Positions 7,568-17,147 of a DNA stretch of 64,000 nt are shown piece by piece. The stretch is from Candidatus Kuenenia stuttgartensis. Lineage in GTDB: Bacteria; Planctomycetota; GCA-002687715; CAIWVZ01. Below the pieces are notes generated by a model. That model did not search any database, was not told the DNA's origin, and saw nothing but the letters and a program-made list of their open reading frames with translations. Position numbers and translations under genes: made by a program. Position 1 is the first letter of the stretch. Each line of letters opens with the position of its first letter. The stretch spans positions 1 through 64,000 of the forward strand of contig CAMARR010000012.1 of assembly GCA_945860915.1 (NCBI GenBank), written 5' to 3'.

Positions 7568-10084
7568 ATGCCTCCCCCAACGCCCCCAGCTTTCGACGAC
7601 GACTCCATCGGCACCGCCACCTCTCTTCATGGGGCGGAGGCGCTTCACACCGTTTGGACCGGTTGTCTCAAGGACGCCGATGTCGGAAGCCTGCGTCGTT
7701 CCATCGCGGAGAACTTGAAGTTCCGGCTCGGCGTGGCACCTGTTTCGGCGTCGCCGCGCGACGTCTGGATGGCTCTGGCCTACACCATCCGTGACTTGAT
7801 GGTCGAGGCTCGCTTCCGAAGTCGGGCTGCGGGCCATCGAAACCGGAAGTGGGTCGGCTACATGTCGATGGAGTTCCTCATTGGACGACTCCTCCTCACG
7901 AACATCCACAATCTGGGTTTGCTCGACATCGTTAATACGGCGCTGGCGCCCCTCTCGACGACAGCAGAGGAACTCGGCGACCTAGAACCCGAGGCCGGCT
8001 TGGGCAACGGAGGATTGGGTCGTCTTGCTGCGTGCTTCCTCGATTCCATGGCGACGATGGACATCCCGGCGATCGGCTACGGAGTGCGCTACGAGCACGG
8101 GATGTTCCGCCAAGAGATCATCGACGGCGAACAGGTTGAGCGCCTTGACACATGGATGCGATTCCCAAGTCCTTGGCAAATCGTTCAGCCAGATAAGTCA
8201 GTCCGCGTCGAGTTCTTCGGCAAAATCGCTCCTGGGATGGGGCCCGATGGCGGGTACAGACCACGTTGGACAGACACTCGCTCGGTCATGGGTGTCCCCC
8301 ACGACGTTCTTGTTGCCGGATACGGTGGCAAGACGGTCAACATTCTTCGTTTGTGGGCGGCGCGTTCCACATCGGACCTTGATCTCGACCTGTTCAACGC
8401 CGGCGATTACGTCGGAGCCGCAAGCGAAAAAGCGCGTTACGAGAGTATCTCCAAGATCCTCTACCCAAATGACGCATCGGAACGAGGGCGCGAGTTGCGT
8501 CTGATGCAGGAAGCGTTCTTCGTTACTTGCTCCATCTCCGACACGCTTCGACGTTTCCATGATCTCGATTCTGATCTTCGGCACCTGCCGGACCGCGTGG
8601 CATTGCAGATGAATGACACGCACCCGGCTCTTGCTGTGGCAGAGCTTCTTCGTGCGCTATTGGATATCCATGGGGTCGGTTGGGACACTGCCTTTGATTT
8701 GGTGCAACGCACGCTTGGCTACACCAACCACACGTTGCTCCCAGAAGCTCTCGAGCGTTGGCCTGTCCCGATGTTCGAGCGCGTGCTCCCTCGCCACCTC
8801 GAGATCATCCGCGAACTCGATCGGCGACTAAGCGTAATCACCCTTCAAAGCCACGCGCATGACAGCGGTGCCCGGCGCGCAATGGCGATCATTGATCCGG
8901 GTCCTGTGCCCCACGTCCGGATGGCGAACTTGGCTGTCTACGGGAGCCACGCGACCAACGGCGTTTCGCGCCTTCACTCGGACCTGATCAAGGAACGCCT
9001 CTTCCCAGGGTTCGCAGAGCTTTGGCCGGATCGCTTCAAGAATGCCACCAACGGTGTGACGCCGCGGCTTTGGCTTCTCAAAGCGAATCCCGCTCTGGCG
9101 CAACTCCTTGATGACTCGGTCGGTCCGGGGTGGGTCACGAACCTCGACATGCTCGATGTCCTTCGCACGCGCGCCGACGACACATCGCTTCACAACTCGA
9201 TGGCGCTCGTCAAGAGCACAGCCAAGAACATTGCGTGCGCCCACATCAAGGCGGAGACGGGGATCTCTGTAGACCCGACCATGCTCTTTGATGTGCAGGT
9301 CAAGCGCTTCCATGAGTACAAGCGACAAGTGCTTGTCGCTTTGGGCGCCCTGATCCGATGGCGCCGACTGAAGGCTGGCAAGGCCCTCTGCCCACGCGTC
9401 ACCCTGTTCGCTGGCAAGGCTGCACCTGGATACGCGCGAGCGAAGCTCATCATTCGCTTCGCGTGCCGTGTCGCAGACATCATGAATGCCGATGCGATTA
9501 CATCAAAAGTCCATCGCACCGTGTTTCTGCCGAACTACAACGTCACCACGGCCGAGCGCATCATTCCTGCGGCCGACCTTTCTGAGCAAGTCTCGACCGC
9601 GGGCTGCGAAGCTTCGGGAACGGGAAACATGAAGTTCGCCATGAATGGCGCGCTGACCATTGGAACGCTCGATGGAGCAAACATCGAGATCCTCGAGCGC
9701 GCTGGCTCCGAACACATGTTCGTGTTTGGCATGACAGCAGAAGAAGTCGAGGCCTACCGATCGCAAGGGCACCGTGGCGCCGCTATCGCAAATGCTCACC
9801 CTGAAATCGCCGACATCCTCGACTACATGGTCAGCCCGAGCTTCGACCCGTCTGGCGCTTTCGTTCCGCTACGTGACGCGTTGCTTGGAGTCGATATGTG
9901 GTGCGTCTTGCGAGATCTTCCGGCTTGGCTTGAAGCCCAAGACCGTGCTGAGGCGCATTACGCCGATCACGCAAAATGGAGCACGTCGAGAATCCATAAC
10001 GTCGTCGCGGGCGCCGGCTTCTCATCCGACAGGACGATTGCCACGTACGCCCGCGATATCTGGACTCTAGACGGATACCAGTAA
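7568..10084 (+). CDS. glgP: Glycogen/alpha-glucan phosphorylase
   Basis: 838 residues, the usual length for GT35 phosphorylases, which release glucose-1-phosphate from glycogen using pyridoxal phosphate. The PLP-lysine region GTGNMKFAMNGALTIGTLDG near residue 690 is nearly canonical. Other family landmarks are GLGNGGLGRLAACFLDSMAT near residue 145, QMNDTHPALAVAELLR near 350, and VKRFHEYKRQVL near 580. ATG at 7568 follows the divergent membrane gene after a 57-bp shared promoter gap. No other glycogen gene is present in the window, so its regulation by context cannot be read. Confidence 0.97.
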   Translation: MPPPTPPAFDDDSIGTATSLHGAEALHTVWTGCLKDADVGSLRRSIAENLKFRLGVAPVSASPRDVWMALAYTIRDLMVEARFRSRAAGHRNRKWVGYMSMEFLIGRLLLTNIHNLGLLDIVNTALAPLSTTAEELGDLEPEAGLGNGGLGRLAACFLDSMATMDIPAIGYGVRYEHGMFRQEIIDGEQVERLDTWMRFPSPWQIVQPDKSVRVEFFGKIAPGMGPDGGYRPRWTDTRSVMGVPHDVLVAGYGGKTVNILRLWAARSTSDLDLDLFNAGDYVGAASEKARYESISKILYPNDASERGRELRLMQEAFFVTCSISDTLRRFHDLDSDLRHLPDRVALQMNDTHPALAVAELLRALLDIHGVGWDTAFDLVQRTLGYTNHTLLPEALERWPVPMFERVLPRHLEIIRELDRRLSVITLQSHAHDSGARRAMAIIDPGPVPHVRMANLAVYGSHATNGVSRLHSDLIKERLFPGFAELWPDRFKNATNGVTPRLWLLKANPALAQLLDDSVGPGWVTNLDMLDVLRTRADDTSLHNSMALVKSTAKNIACAHIKAETGISVDPTMLFDVQVKRFHEYKRQVLVALGALIRWRRLKAGKALCPRVTLFAGKAAPGYARAKLIIRFACRVADIMNADAITSKVHRTVFLPNYNVTTAERIIPAADLSEQVSTAGCEASGTGNMKFAMNGALTIGTLDGANIEILERAGSEHMFVFGMTAEEVEAYRSQGHRGAAIANAHPEIADILDYMVSPSFDPSGAFVPLRDALLGVDMWCVLRDLPAWLEAQDRAEAHYADHAKWSTSRIHNVVAGAGFSSDRTIATYARDIWTLDGYQ

Positions 10085-10087
10085 AAC

Positions 10088-10474
10088 CTAAGCCGTCGCC
10101 ACGAAGGCACTGACGACGTGGCCTGCCGCTGCAAGCTTCACTTTTGAATCGTTCGCAATGGGTCCGGAAGTGATCACGTACCCCTTGACTGGCTTTCCTG
10201 GGTTCTGCTCCGCGACCGACTGAACGAGCTTCAGGAATGCATCGGCATCCTTGTGGTCAAACGACGTGCGTTTCGAGACCGGAACAATCGCCCACGTCGC
10301 TGTTCTGCAGCGTGCGAGCACGAACGGTTCTTTACCCTTCTGACCAAACTCCGATGGATTGCACTCCCGGATCTCTGTGAATCGGGGTAGGCGAACCCTT
10401 TCGGCCTCTAAATCTAGCGGCGCACCTTTGCGAAGGTGCTCCATCAAGGAATCCGTGTGCATCAGTTCGTTCAC
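10088..10474 (-). CDS. Small protein of unknown function
   Basis: I do not recognise the family. The frame is open from ATG at 10549 (153 residues), but a promoter-like sequence (TTGACA, 17 bp, CCTAAT) has its -10 box overlapping that ATG. In contrast, GTG at 10474 has GAGGA about 7 nt upstream, so I prefer the 128-residue product beginning VNELMHTDS. It is mixed alpha/beta with FVLARCRTATWAIVPVSK in the middle and a C-terminal VKGYVITSGPIANDSKVKLAAAGHVVS that looks like a strand-helix element of a Rossmann-like or nuclease-like fold. No signal peptide. It is convergent with glgP with only 3 bp between stops. Confidence 0.6.
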   Translation of the reverse strand: MNELMHTDSLMEHLRKGAPLDLEAERVRLPRFTEIRECNPSEFGQKGKEPFVLARCRTATWAIVPVSKRTSFDHKDADAFLKLVQSVAEQNPGKPVKGYVITSGPIANDSKVKLAAAGHVVSAFVATA

Positions 10475-10547
10475 GGTGTCATCCTCTCGATCCACGAGCG
10501 AAACCTCGGCACTTGAGGTATCGACGGCGGAATGTGGCACGAAAGAC

Positions 10548-10576
10548 ATTAGGCCCTAAAGGGGCCGTTTTGTCAA
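10548..10576 (-). promoter_or_regulatory. Sigma-70-type promoter overlapping the first possible start codon of the small gene
   Basis: On the minus strand TTGACA (10576-10571) is followed after 17 bp by CCTAAT (10553-10548). A GGCCC/GGGCC hairpin (10552-10566) lies inside the spacer. Transcription from here would begin inside the open frame, which supports the downstream GTG start at 10474. Confidence 0.5.
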
Positions 10577-10641
10577 GTGCGATTATCGCGCCTGCAACCG
10601 TGTTTCTTTGAGTCTTCGGAGATTGACACCACTGTTCGACT

Positions 10642-11787
10642 TCACGATCGAGCTGAAAGTGCCGCGTCGAGGTCTTCCATCAAGTCTGCGACGTTTTCGA
10701 TGCCAACCGAAAGACGGATCAGGTTGTCGGTAATCCCAAGCGCCGTACGGGTTTCGGGAGGAATTGATGCGTGGGTCATGATCGCAGGATGTTCGATCAA
10801 GCTTTCGACGCCGCCCAAGCTCTCCGCGAGGAAGAACAGCTGCGTCGATCGGCAAACGCGTCTCGCCGCTTCAAGTCCGCCGTGAACGCGGACCGACATC
10901 ACCCCGCCAAATCCTGACGCCTGTGACTTCTGAATGAGATGGCCTGGGTGCGATGGAAGGCTTGGATGAAGCACGGCTTCGACGTGTGGATGTTTGGCCA
11001 GCCACGCCGCGATGGTGACCGCGTTGCGCTCGTGAGCTGCCATCCGAATAGCAAGTGTCTTCAACCCACGAAGCGTCAACCATGAATCAAATGGCCCGGG
11101 GACTGCGCCAACGGCGTTCTGAAGGAACTTGAGTCGTGTGTGAAGTTCGGGGTCGGCAACTGCAAGGAATCCTCCAACCACGTCTGAGTGTCCTCCGATG
11201 TACTTCGTGGTGGAGTGCATCACGATGTCGGCGCCAAGCTCTAATGGCCGCTGAAGCGCCGGGCTCATGAACGTGTTGTCCACCGCCAACAGGACCTTCG
11301 CAGCTTTGGTGATTGCTGCAATCGCTCGGATGTCACTAATCTTTAGCAACGGGTTGGTCGGTGTCTCCATCCACACCATGCGCGTGTTGGGCTGAATGGC
11401 CTTCGCCACGCGATCGGGATGCGATGTGTCGACATAGCCGAACTCAATTCCGAGATGCTTGAACACCTTGTCAAACAAACGGAACGTCCCGCCATAGACA
11501 TCGTCGCCACACACGATGTGGTCACCTGCCTTGAACATCGTCAAGACCGTCGTGATCGCGCCGAGGCCCGATCCGAAAGCTAGACCATGTGTCCCACCCT
11601 CAAGCGCAGCGAGGCATGTCTGGAGCGCGTCGCGAGTTGGATTTGACGTCCGCGTGTACTCGTGTCCCTTGTGGACGCCCGCGTCTTCCTGCGCGTAAGT
11701 TGACGTCTGATAGATCGGGATGACAACCGCGCCCGTGGAAGGGTCGGGCGCTTGTCCTACGTGAATTGCCTTGGTTTCGAAGCGCAT
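10642..11787 (-). CDS. metB: Cystathionine gamma-synthase / gamma-lyase-type PLP enzyme
   Basis: 381 residues, typical for the Cys/Met metabolism PLP family. The pyridoxal-phosphate lysine lies in HSTTKYIGGHSD, preceded by WMETPTNPLLKISDI (phosphate and substrate region), LAVDNTFMSPALQRPLELGADIV, and an N-terminal AIHVGQAPDPSTGAVVIPIYQTSTY. The C-terminal SLGGVESLIEHPAIMTHASIP motif is characteristic of cystathionine gamma-synthase and gamma-lyase, which the sequence alone does not separate. It begins 8 nt after the stop of the GT-C-like gene and is probably co-transcribed with it. Serine acetyltransferase (20.4 kb) and cysteine desulfurase (34.9 kb) are also nearby. Confidence 0.9.
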   Translation of the reverse strand: MRFETKAIHVGQAPDPSTGAVVIPIYQTSTYAQEDAGVHKGHEYTRTSNPTRDALQTCLAALEGGTHGLAFGSGLGAITTVLTMFKAGDHIVCGDDVYGGTFRLFDKVFKHLGIEFGYVDTSHPDRVAKAIQPNTRMVWMETPTNPLLKISDIRAIAAITKAAKVLLAVDNTFMSPALQRPLELGADIVMHSTTKYIGGHSDVVGGFLAVADPELHTRLKFLQNAVGAVPGPFDSWLTLRGLKTLAIRMAAHERNAVTIAAWLAKHPHVEAVLHPSLPSHPGHLIQKSQASGFGGVMSVRVHGGLEAARRVCRSTQLFFLAESLGGVESLIEHPAIMTHASIPPETRTALGITDNLIRLSVGIENVADLMEDLDAALSARS

Positions 11788-11795
11788 GGCGCATC

Positions 11796-14024
11796 CTAGC
11801 GCGAAGGTGCCTCGACGACGAAGGTCCGCCAGTCGGATCTCCAGGCCGGAGCGCCGAACTCCGCTGTGACACCTTCAACCCGCACCGCAACCGACATTCG
11901 ACGGATTCCCCGTGCAACCAGCTCTCGGGCGAATGCCGACGGAAGCGTCTGCCACGTCACGTGGTAGGGGTGTCCGGGCCAACGCACGGCGTCCCCTTCG
12001 CGGGGAAGAAACCGTAGTAGACCATCCCCCGTGGGTTCCATACGCGTCACGGGAACTTCATAGACAACAGGAAAGCGTACGCCAGGCATAAGCACAAAGT
12101 CGTAAGTAATCCGGTACCCTTCCATTTGGGTCACGGGTCGGAAGACCAACGCCGGTGGCGACTCAGGGTTAATGATCGAACCCGCCTTGGGCGCAACGAT
12201 CTGCGCGCGCGCGACCGTTGAGAGCAGTTCAACGTTTCCCGACACCCGAAGCCCCTTGATCTCAAACCCCGTCACCTGGCGTCCGAGAGTCCAATCAAAG
12301 TCGTCCGGGGTGTACAAAAGAACTGACTCGCCTCGCGCATCGACGAATCCGAGACTGACGGATCTTTCTCCAGACTCAAGTCGCCATGTGACATCCACGC
12401 TTCTTGCCATCCCCTGGCCCATCGCAGGTGTCACACGAACAGCGGCTAACGATCGCGTGGGAACCGCCTGGTCAAAGGTAACGACATCTCCCGTCGCGTG
12501 CGCCACGGCCTGTGGCATCTTCTTCGTAAGGGCAGGAACCGGAGAACGATCCTCGACGTACCGATCCCCTCGAACAGACGCAAAGCGCACCCCCGAAGGT
12601 TGGTCCCAGAGATTCGGGATTCGATCCATCGTCAAGGCGTCGCCCCACCAAATCAGTTTGTGGGTCTCCCTCGCAATCGGCGGATGAAATGCGCCGGTCA
12701 CGTTGCCATAAAGCAAAGGAATGCCCCCCACTCCCGCCTGATTGTCCTGTAGCACCCAAGTCTCAGTTGGATGCGCGTGAACCAACTCTCGCAACGAGGT
12801 CAGTCGACTGCGAATCTTCTCGGCGGCCACTGCCTCCGTTGACGCGACGTGCGACGCAAAGAGCATTTGAATGAGCAGGTAACCAACGATCCAACCGCCA
12901 TTCACTCGCTCCCACGCCAGACCAAACAAGATCGCCGCCACCACAAGCGGTGGATAGAGCAGACGCGATCCTACATTTGTCCCGTCGTCACTGAACAACA
13001 GTGTCGCTGGGATTAAAGCGGCCGATACGCACAGGGCGCCGACTAGCCACACCCTGATTCCAAAACGGCGGCCCGCGATGAACCCGCTGAGGGTTACCGC
13101 CCCAACGAACACGAGCATCCCTGAACGAACGGACAGAATCACAGCTGAAAGCGCATCCGACGAAAGTCGCGGAAAGACTCCCGCGTCGCTCAATGCAGGG
13201 TCTTGGTTCCAAGGAACCACACCTTGCATGATCGCCCCGACAAAGCTCCGGACCTTCGATACGACGTACGCCACGTCGATGGTCGGCACGACCTCGTAGG
13301 CATATGAAAGAGACCAGCGTCCGCCGAGGGCATTTGCACGAAGCGCCCACGCGAGCGCCAATGCCAACAGTGCGGGGATCATCGGAGCGAGACGCCTCGA
13401 CGTCGATAAATCGGGTCGCACAGCAAACGCAGCGAATCCCATCGCGGGTAGCAGAAGGAACGCGCTCTCCTTCGCCAAGAATGCCGCGCCGACACATAGC
13501 GCCGACAAGGCAAGACGTATGCCACCCCGGCCCATAATGCTCAGGGTGGCGATAGCCATCAAAAGTGTCGCAATCAGGTCACCGGTTGCGGCGGTCCATG
13601 AAACCGCCTGAATCCCGCCAGGCATGATTGCAACGGCGAGCGCCCCGAGAATCGCCCCACGTACCGCTCCGAGACCGCGCAGAATAAAGTACACAACAAC
13701 GACCACGAGTCCGTGGAGGAACAAGAACGTTGCATGAAACAAACGGGGGTCGGCAAAGTCCCCATTGATCTGAATCAGTGTCCACCACAATCCCCATGAC
13801 ACGGGTCGATACAAGTAGCGTTCCGCAGTATTAAGAGGAGCCTCTGGCGCGCCTCCGTCAACCGCCACGCTTTGAGCCGATTGGTCTTGAAGCGCCCATC
13901 TGTCTGACGCGCCGGGAAGAAGCGCGTAATCATCTAGCTGAAATGGCAGCGTCGCCGTCCATGTGTGGACGACGACGGCAACCATGAACAGCCCAAAGGC
14001 TGTCAAAAGTAGACGAGCTCTCAC
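11796..14024 (-). CDS. GT-C-like polytopic membrane protein, second copy
   Basis: 742 residues with an N-terminal membrane helix, an acidic pair in the first outer loop (LPFQLDDYALLPG), a YRPVSWGLWW segment, and IMPGGIQAVSWTAATGDLIATLL, the same order of features as in the protein at 5276-7510. About ten helices are followed by a soluble C-terminal half. The fold pattern is that of lipid-phosphosugar-dependent GT-C glycosyltransferases. GTG at 14024 overlaps the TGA of the secreted metalloprotease gene (GTGA), implying translational coupling. A link between the protease and glycosylation is an inference from this coupling alone. Confidence 0.75.
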   Translation of the reverse strand: MRARLLLTAFGLFMVAVVVHTWTATLPFQLDDYALLPGASDRWALQDQSAQSVAVDGGAPEAPLNTAERYLYRPVSWGLWWTLIQINGDFADPRLFHATFLFLHGLVVVVVYFILRGLGAVRGAILGALAVAIMPGGIQAVSWTAATGDLIATLLMAIATLSIMGRGGIRLALSALCVGAAFLAKESAFLLLPAMGFAAFAVRPDLSTSRRLAPMIPALLALALAWALRANALGGRWSLSYAYEVVPTIDVAYVVSKVRSFVGAIMQGVVPWNQDPALSDAGVFPRLSSDALSAVILSVRSGMLVFVGAVTLSGFIAGRRFGIRVWLVGALCVSAALIPATLLFSDDGTNVGSRLLYPPLVVAAILFGLAWERVNGGWIVGYLLIQMLFASHVASTEAVAAEKIRSRLTSLRELVHAHPTETWVLQDNQAGVGGIPLLYGNVTGAFHPPIARETHKLIWWGDALTMDRIPNLWDQPSGVRFASVRGDRYVEDRSPVPALTKKMPQAVAHATGDVVTFDQAVPTRSLAAVRVTPAMGQGMARSVDVTWRLESGERSVSLGFVDARGESVLLYTPDDFDWTLGRQVTGFEIKGLRVSGNVELLSTVARAQIVAPKAGSIINPESPPALVFRPVTQMEGYRITYDFVLMPGVRFPVVYEVPVTRMEPTGDGLLRFLPREGDAVRWPGHPYHVTWQTLPSAFARELVARGIRRMSVAVRVEGVTAEFGAPAWRSDWRTFVVEAPSR

Positions 14025-17000
14025 AAGATCGTGAACGGCAAGAGGTTTGAAATGACCACGCCTGCCGGGTTCGCCGTTGGCACAAGGACAGACTGGAAGT
14101 ACACGGTCACACCGGGCACCGCTGGAACAACGAAGTTGAGATCGGTGAACCCGGAAACACCGAGGGTGACGTTGCCTGGAATCAACAAGATCGATGAGCC
14201 GGAGCCGAGGTTTAACGAAAGAGTTCCGAGACCCGCATAATAGGTCGCAGCCATCGCAACATCAGCAGCAAGATAGATCTGGTCTCCGCTCAGCCCGCTG
14301 ATCCGCACACCGCCGGGCTGCCCCCCTACTGTCGAGCCAATCACGGAAAGCGGAAGTGTCGTGTTGGAAGAAGCAACGCGCAGGGCATCCACTGTCCAGC
14401 CACCGCGGGTTGCGCTCGCATCGGTCTGGAGGTTGAATCGCACCCGGACATTCGGCTGGTTGCTGGCAAACACCGACAGGTCAAGAGTCTGCTCGGACCA
14501 CCCTGTGTCAATGGTGTCGGCACCTGCGGGGTTAACCCAGAATGTCGAATACGCACTCCCATTTGCACTAACCTGGACGCGAGCGAAGTCGTATTGGCCA
14601 TTCTCCACGGTTAACCAGCGCCGGAATGTCAGCTGAATCCCTGTCTTCCCGGTGCAGTCGATAGGCGGTGAAGTCAGGGTGGTATTCACACTGTTCGCGT
14701 AGTTGCCGTTGAATCCCGATGGCGAGAGGTCCGTGCCACGACACATCGTTCCATTGAACGCTGTCGCGGGGTCGTATGCGTGGGCGGCATTGCCTGGTGC
14801 TTGCCAATGCCAATCGCTGGCGCCGGCCGTCGCCGCCGCCGTCCAACCTGGATCGACTGCGTCCATGTCGTCGGAGAAGATGTTGACGGAGCGCGCGGAC
14901 CGGTAGCTCAAAGCGGCAGAGGGTGAGCCCGATGGGTACGTTGCGCCAAGTCCCAAGCTATCGGTCGCAGTGAAATAGTAGTTGACTTTGGTGTTGACCG
15001 CTTGGGCTGGAATGGATCCCTGCCATTCATTTCCGCCGACATTCGACATCGCGGTACTAGCGTAGGCGCCACCGTTGATCGAACGCCGAAGGGTAACTCC
15101 GGTGATTGTTGCTCCGAGCGCCGGGGTTACCGTCGCGCGGACGAAGACAGGCGAAAGTTGGTCAAATGTGTTGGGAAGCGCTGTGTGTGCAATGGTTGCG
15201 CCGGCAAGCGGGAACGGGACGGCATGTTGCACGGTGTAGCCCTGATAGAACTTGAGCAAATTAGGAGTGCCGTCGTTCAGGTTTGCATTGGTGTCATCCA
15301 AAACCAAGAAGTCCAAAATGGACTCGGGTTCGGATTGAGGTGAACCATGGAGATGCTGCCAGAGCATGGTGTCGAGCTGTGCTTTGCCGGCAGCGCCGAG
15401 TGCGTTCGAGAACTGCACGCGTGTGTGCCAATAACATGCTGCGATCAGCTGACCTCGTGCGTGAACTTCGGTGCCACACGAAGTTGGGTACTGGCATGTG
15501 TTATCGCAATTGCGAATGATGGTCCCGACACCTTGGAATCCTTCGCCGACAAGCGGGTGGTCTTCAACAGCAGCTGCCTGAGCGTCGCTGAAACCTTCGC
15601 CCAAGTGCCCAGGTACGCTGTACCCGTGTGAGTTGTAGATTCGGGTGGATACATGGTGACCGAATTCGTGCTCAACGACGCTTCCAGAGTATGCCGTGTT
15701 GATGCATCCTCCTGCCGCTGGATAGAAATTGATGGTTTGGGCGGAGGGGCTATAGAACGCGTTACACGAACCACTCACATTCACGTTCGCTACGATGGTG
15801 GTGTCAAACAGGGTTTCGGTGGGGACTTTTGCTTTGATGAAGTTACGAATCTTGTTTGCGAAGAAATACGCGTCGCGCTCTGCAAGACTAGAGTTCGCGT
15901 CGGTCCATACCGCATCAACAACGCCGGTGGTCGCTGTGGTGCTGAAAGCCGCCTGTGCGCCACCTGCTGCCGAGTTGTTGGTGGTGATGTAGGAACCGTC
16001 CAGCCCCGATGTCACCGAGTTTGATGCGGCTCCGTTCGAGAACGAGTACTGACCCGTGAGATTCGCCAACATTGTGGTCGACCCATCCACGACGAACCGG
16101 ACGGAGGGAAAGTTGCGCGACACAGGGGCAGCGGATGGAAGCACACCGTCGTGACATGTTCCTGAGGTCGTGCCGGTAAATGCGGCAAACCACAGAATGG
16201 ATTCAAGTGGTGTTGGTGTGTGGACAAGAGTCGATTGATGTTCTTCGTGACCATGGCCACCCGTGCAAGCGCGGTCGTCGTTCCACCACTTCACAATGGA
16301 GCCGTCTTTGGCATCAACTCGAATCACCCAGGTTGCTGCCGGGCGGTCGGAGTTCCATGAAAGGTCCCAAACCAAACGTCCCGTTCTTGACACGCGGTCT
16401 TCAATCACATGAACGCCAAGGCGCTCAGTGAACGGCTTCAATGTGGTTTGATCGCTGACGTAGCCCATCCCGGTGAGGAACCTGCGAGCGATGTCGCGAG
16501 CGGCTTCGGGCCCGACTTGAGCCCGATCATCGATGTTGTGGTCCGGGACGAATCGACCACCCCACAGGACAAGCTGTCCCGATTCGTGGATACGAAATGT
16601 CATCCCGCAGTCGATGACGCGTGCTTCGCCGACGTACTGGGCAAAGTCCACGAACCAAATGGACCCCGCGTGTTGTGCCGTCACAAAGCGTAGGGAGGTT
16701 GGGGAGATTCCTACGGTCGGCGCAAGCTCTCTGATGAGGACCTCGCCGGCACTTCGAAGATCGGCTTCGTTGGGTTCTGGCGCCGTAACTGAGATCCCGG
16801 GTCCATAGGAACGCCAAGGTTGCCCGGTACGTGGATCAGATAGAAGGGTCCAGCCTTTATGCGCGTCGGCCCACCGAGCCCACGCCAAGTTCTGAGATGC
16901 GAGCGTCGCTTGCTCTTGAAAGTCGATCCCAAAATCCACGGGGTAGGGCGCCTCGGGCCCAATTTGAGTACCCCAACGACCAATCGGCTTGTGCTCTTGG

Positions 17001-17074
17001 CTGTGTTCTTGACCAGATGCGATGCTACAGACAACAACCAAGGAGGCCACGAGTGTGGCTAAGACGTTTCTCAT
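14021..17074 (-). CDS. Large secreted zinc metalloprotease (M36/M4-like) with jelly-roll and C-terminal domains
   Basis: From ATG at 17074 the product is 1017 residues with a signal peptide (MRNVLATLVASLVVVCSIASGQ). An FTP/PepSY-like propeptide covers about residues 60-270. The gluzincin motif HEFGHHVSTRIY (HExxH) and the downstream GEGFSDAQAA supplying the third zinc ligand lie around residues 450-490. Then come Ig-like segments, a MAM/immune-inhibitor-A-type jelly roll (DDMDAVDPGWT ... GGWTVDALRV), and a short beta-rich domain at the end (GTLSLNLGSGSSILLIPG) of a kind seen repeatedly in planctomycete exoproteins. The frame is open up to 17497 but that part is antisense to the next gene and lacks a signal peptide. 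Confidence 0.85.
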   Translation of the reverse strand: MRNVLATLVASLVVVCSIASGQEHSQEHKPIGRWGTQIGPEAPYPVDFGIDFQEQATLASQNLAWARWADAHKGWTLLSDPRTGQPWRSYGPGISVTAPEPNEADLRSAGEVLIRELAPTVGISPTSLRFVTAQHAGSIWFVDFAQYVGEARVIDCGMTFRIHESGQLVLWGGRFVPDHNIDDRAQVGPEAARDIARRFLTGMGYVSDQTTLKPFTERLGVHVIEDRVSRTGRLVWDLSWNSDRPAATWVIRVDAKDGSIVKWWNDDRACTGGHGHEEHQSTLVHTPTPLESILWFAAFTGTTSGTCHDGVLPSAAPVSRNFPSVRFVVDGSTTMLANLTGQYSFSNGAASNSVTSGLDGSYITTNNSAAGGAQAAFSTTATTGVVDAVWTDANSSLAERDAYFFANKIRNFIKAKVPTETLFDTTIVANVNVSGSCNAFYSPSAQTINFYPAAGGCINTAYSGSVVEHEFGHHVSTRIYNSHGYSVPGHLGEGFSDAQAAAVEDHPLVGEGFQGVGTIIRNCDNTCQYPTSCGTEVHARGQLIAACYWHTRVQFSNALGAAGKAQLDTMLWQHLHGSPQSEPESILDFLVLDDTNANLNDGTPNLLKFYQGYTVQHAVPFPLAGATIAHTALPNTFDQLSPVFVRATVTPALGATITGVTLRRSINGGAYASTAMSNVGGNEWQGSIPAQAVNTKVNYYFTATDSLGLGATYPSGSPSAALSYRSARSVNIFSDDMDAVDPGWTAAATAGASDWHWQAPGNAAHAYDPATAFNGTMCRGTDLSPSGFNGNYANSVNTTLTSPPIDCTGKTGIQLTFRRWLTVENGQYDFARVQVSANGSAYSTFWVNPAGADTIDTGWSEQTLDLSVFASNQPNVRVRFNLQTDASATRGGWTVDALRVASSNTTLPLSVIGSTVGGQPGGVRISGLSGDQIYLAADVAMAATYYAGLGTLSLNLGSGSSILLIPGNVTLGVSGFTDLNFVVPAVPGVTVYFQSVLVPTANPAGVVISNLLPFTIL

Positions 17075-17147
17075 GATGTTCGCTTTTGGAGAGGGTGCGC
17101 CGCGAGTTCGGTGTGGTTCCACTGATATGTTACAGCACCGTGTGCCG

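Noticed and set aside
7511-7909. Upstream extension of the GT-C-like gene
   Set aside because: Open frame, but antisense to the N-terminus of glgP, no hydrophobic signal, and the real membrane protein clearly begins at MPPESP or MSWRF.
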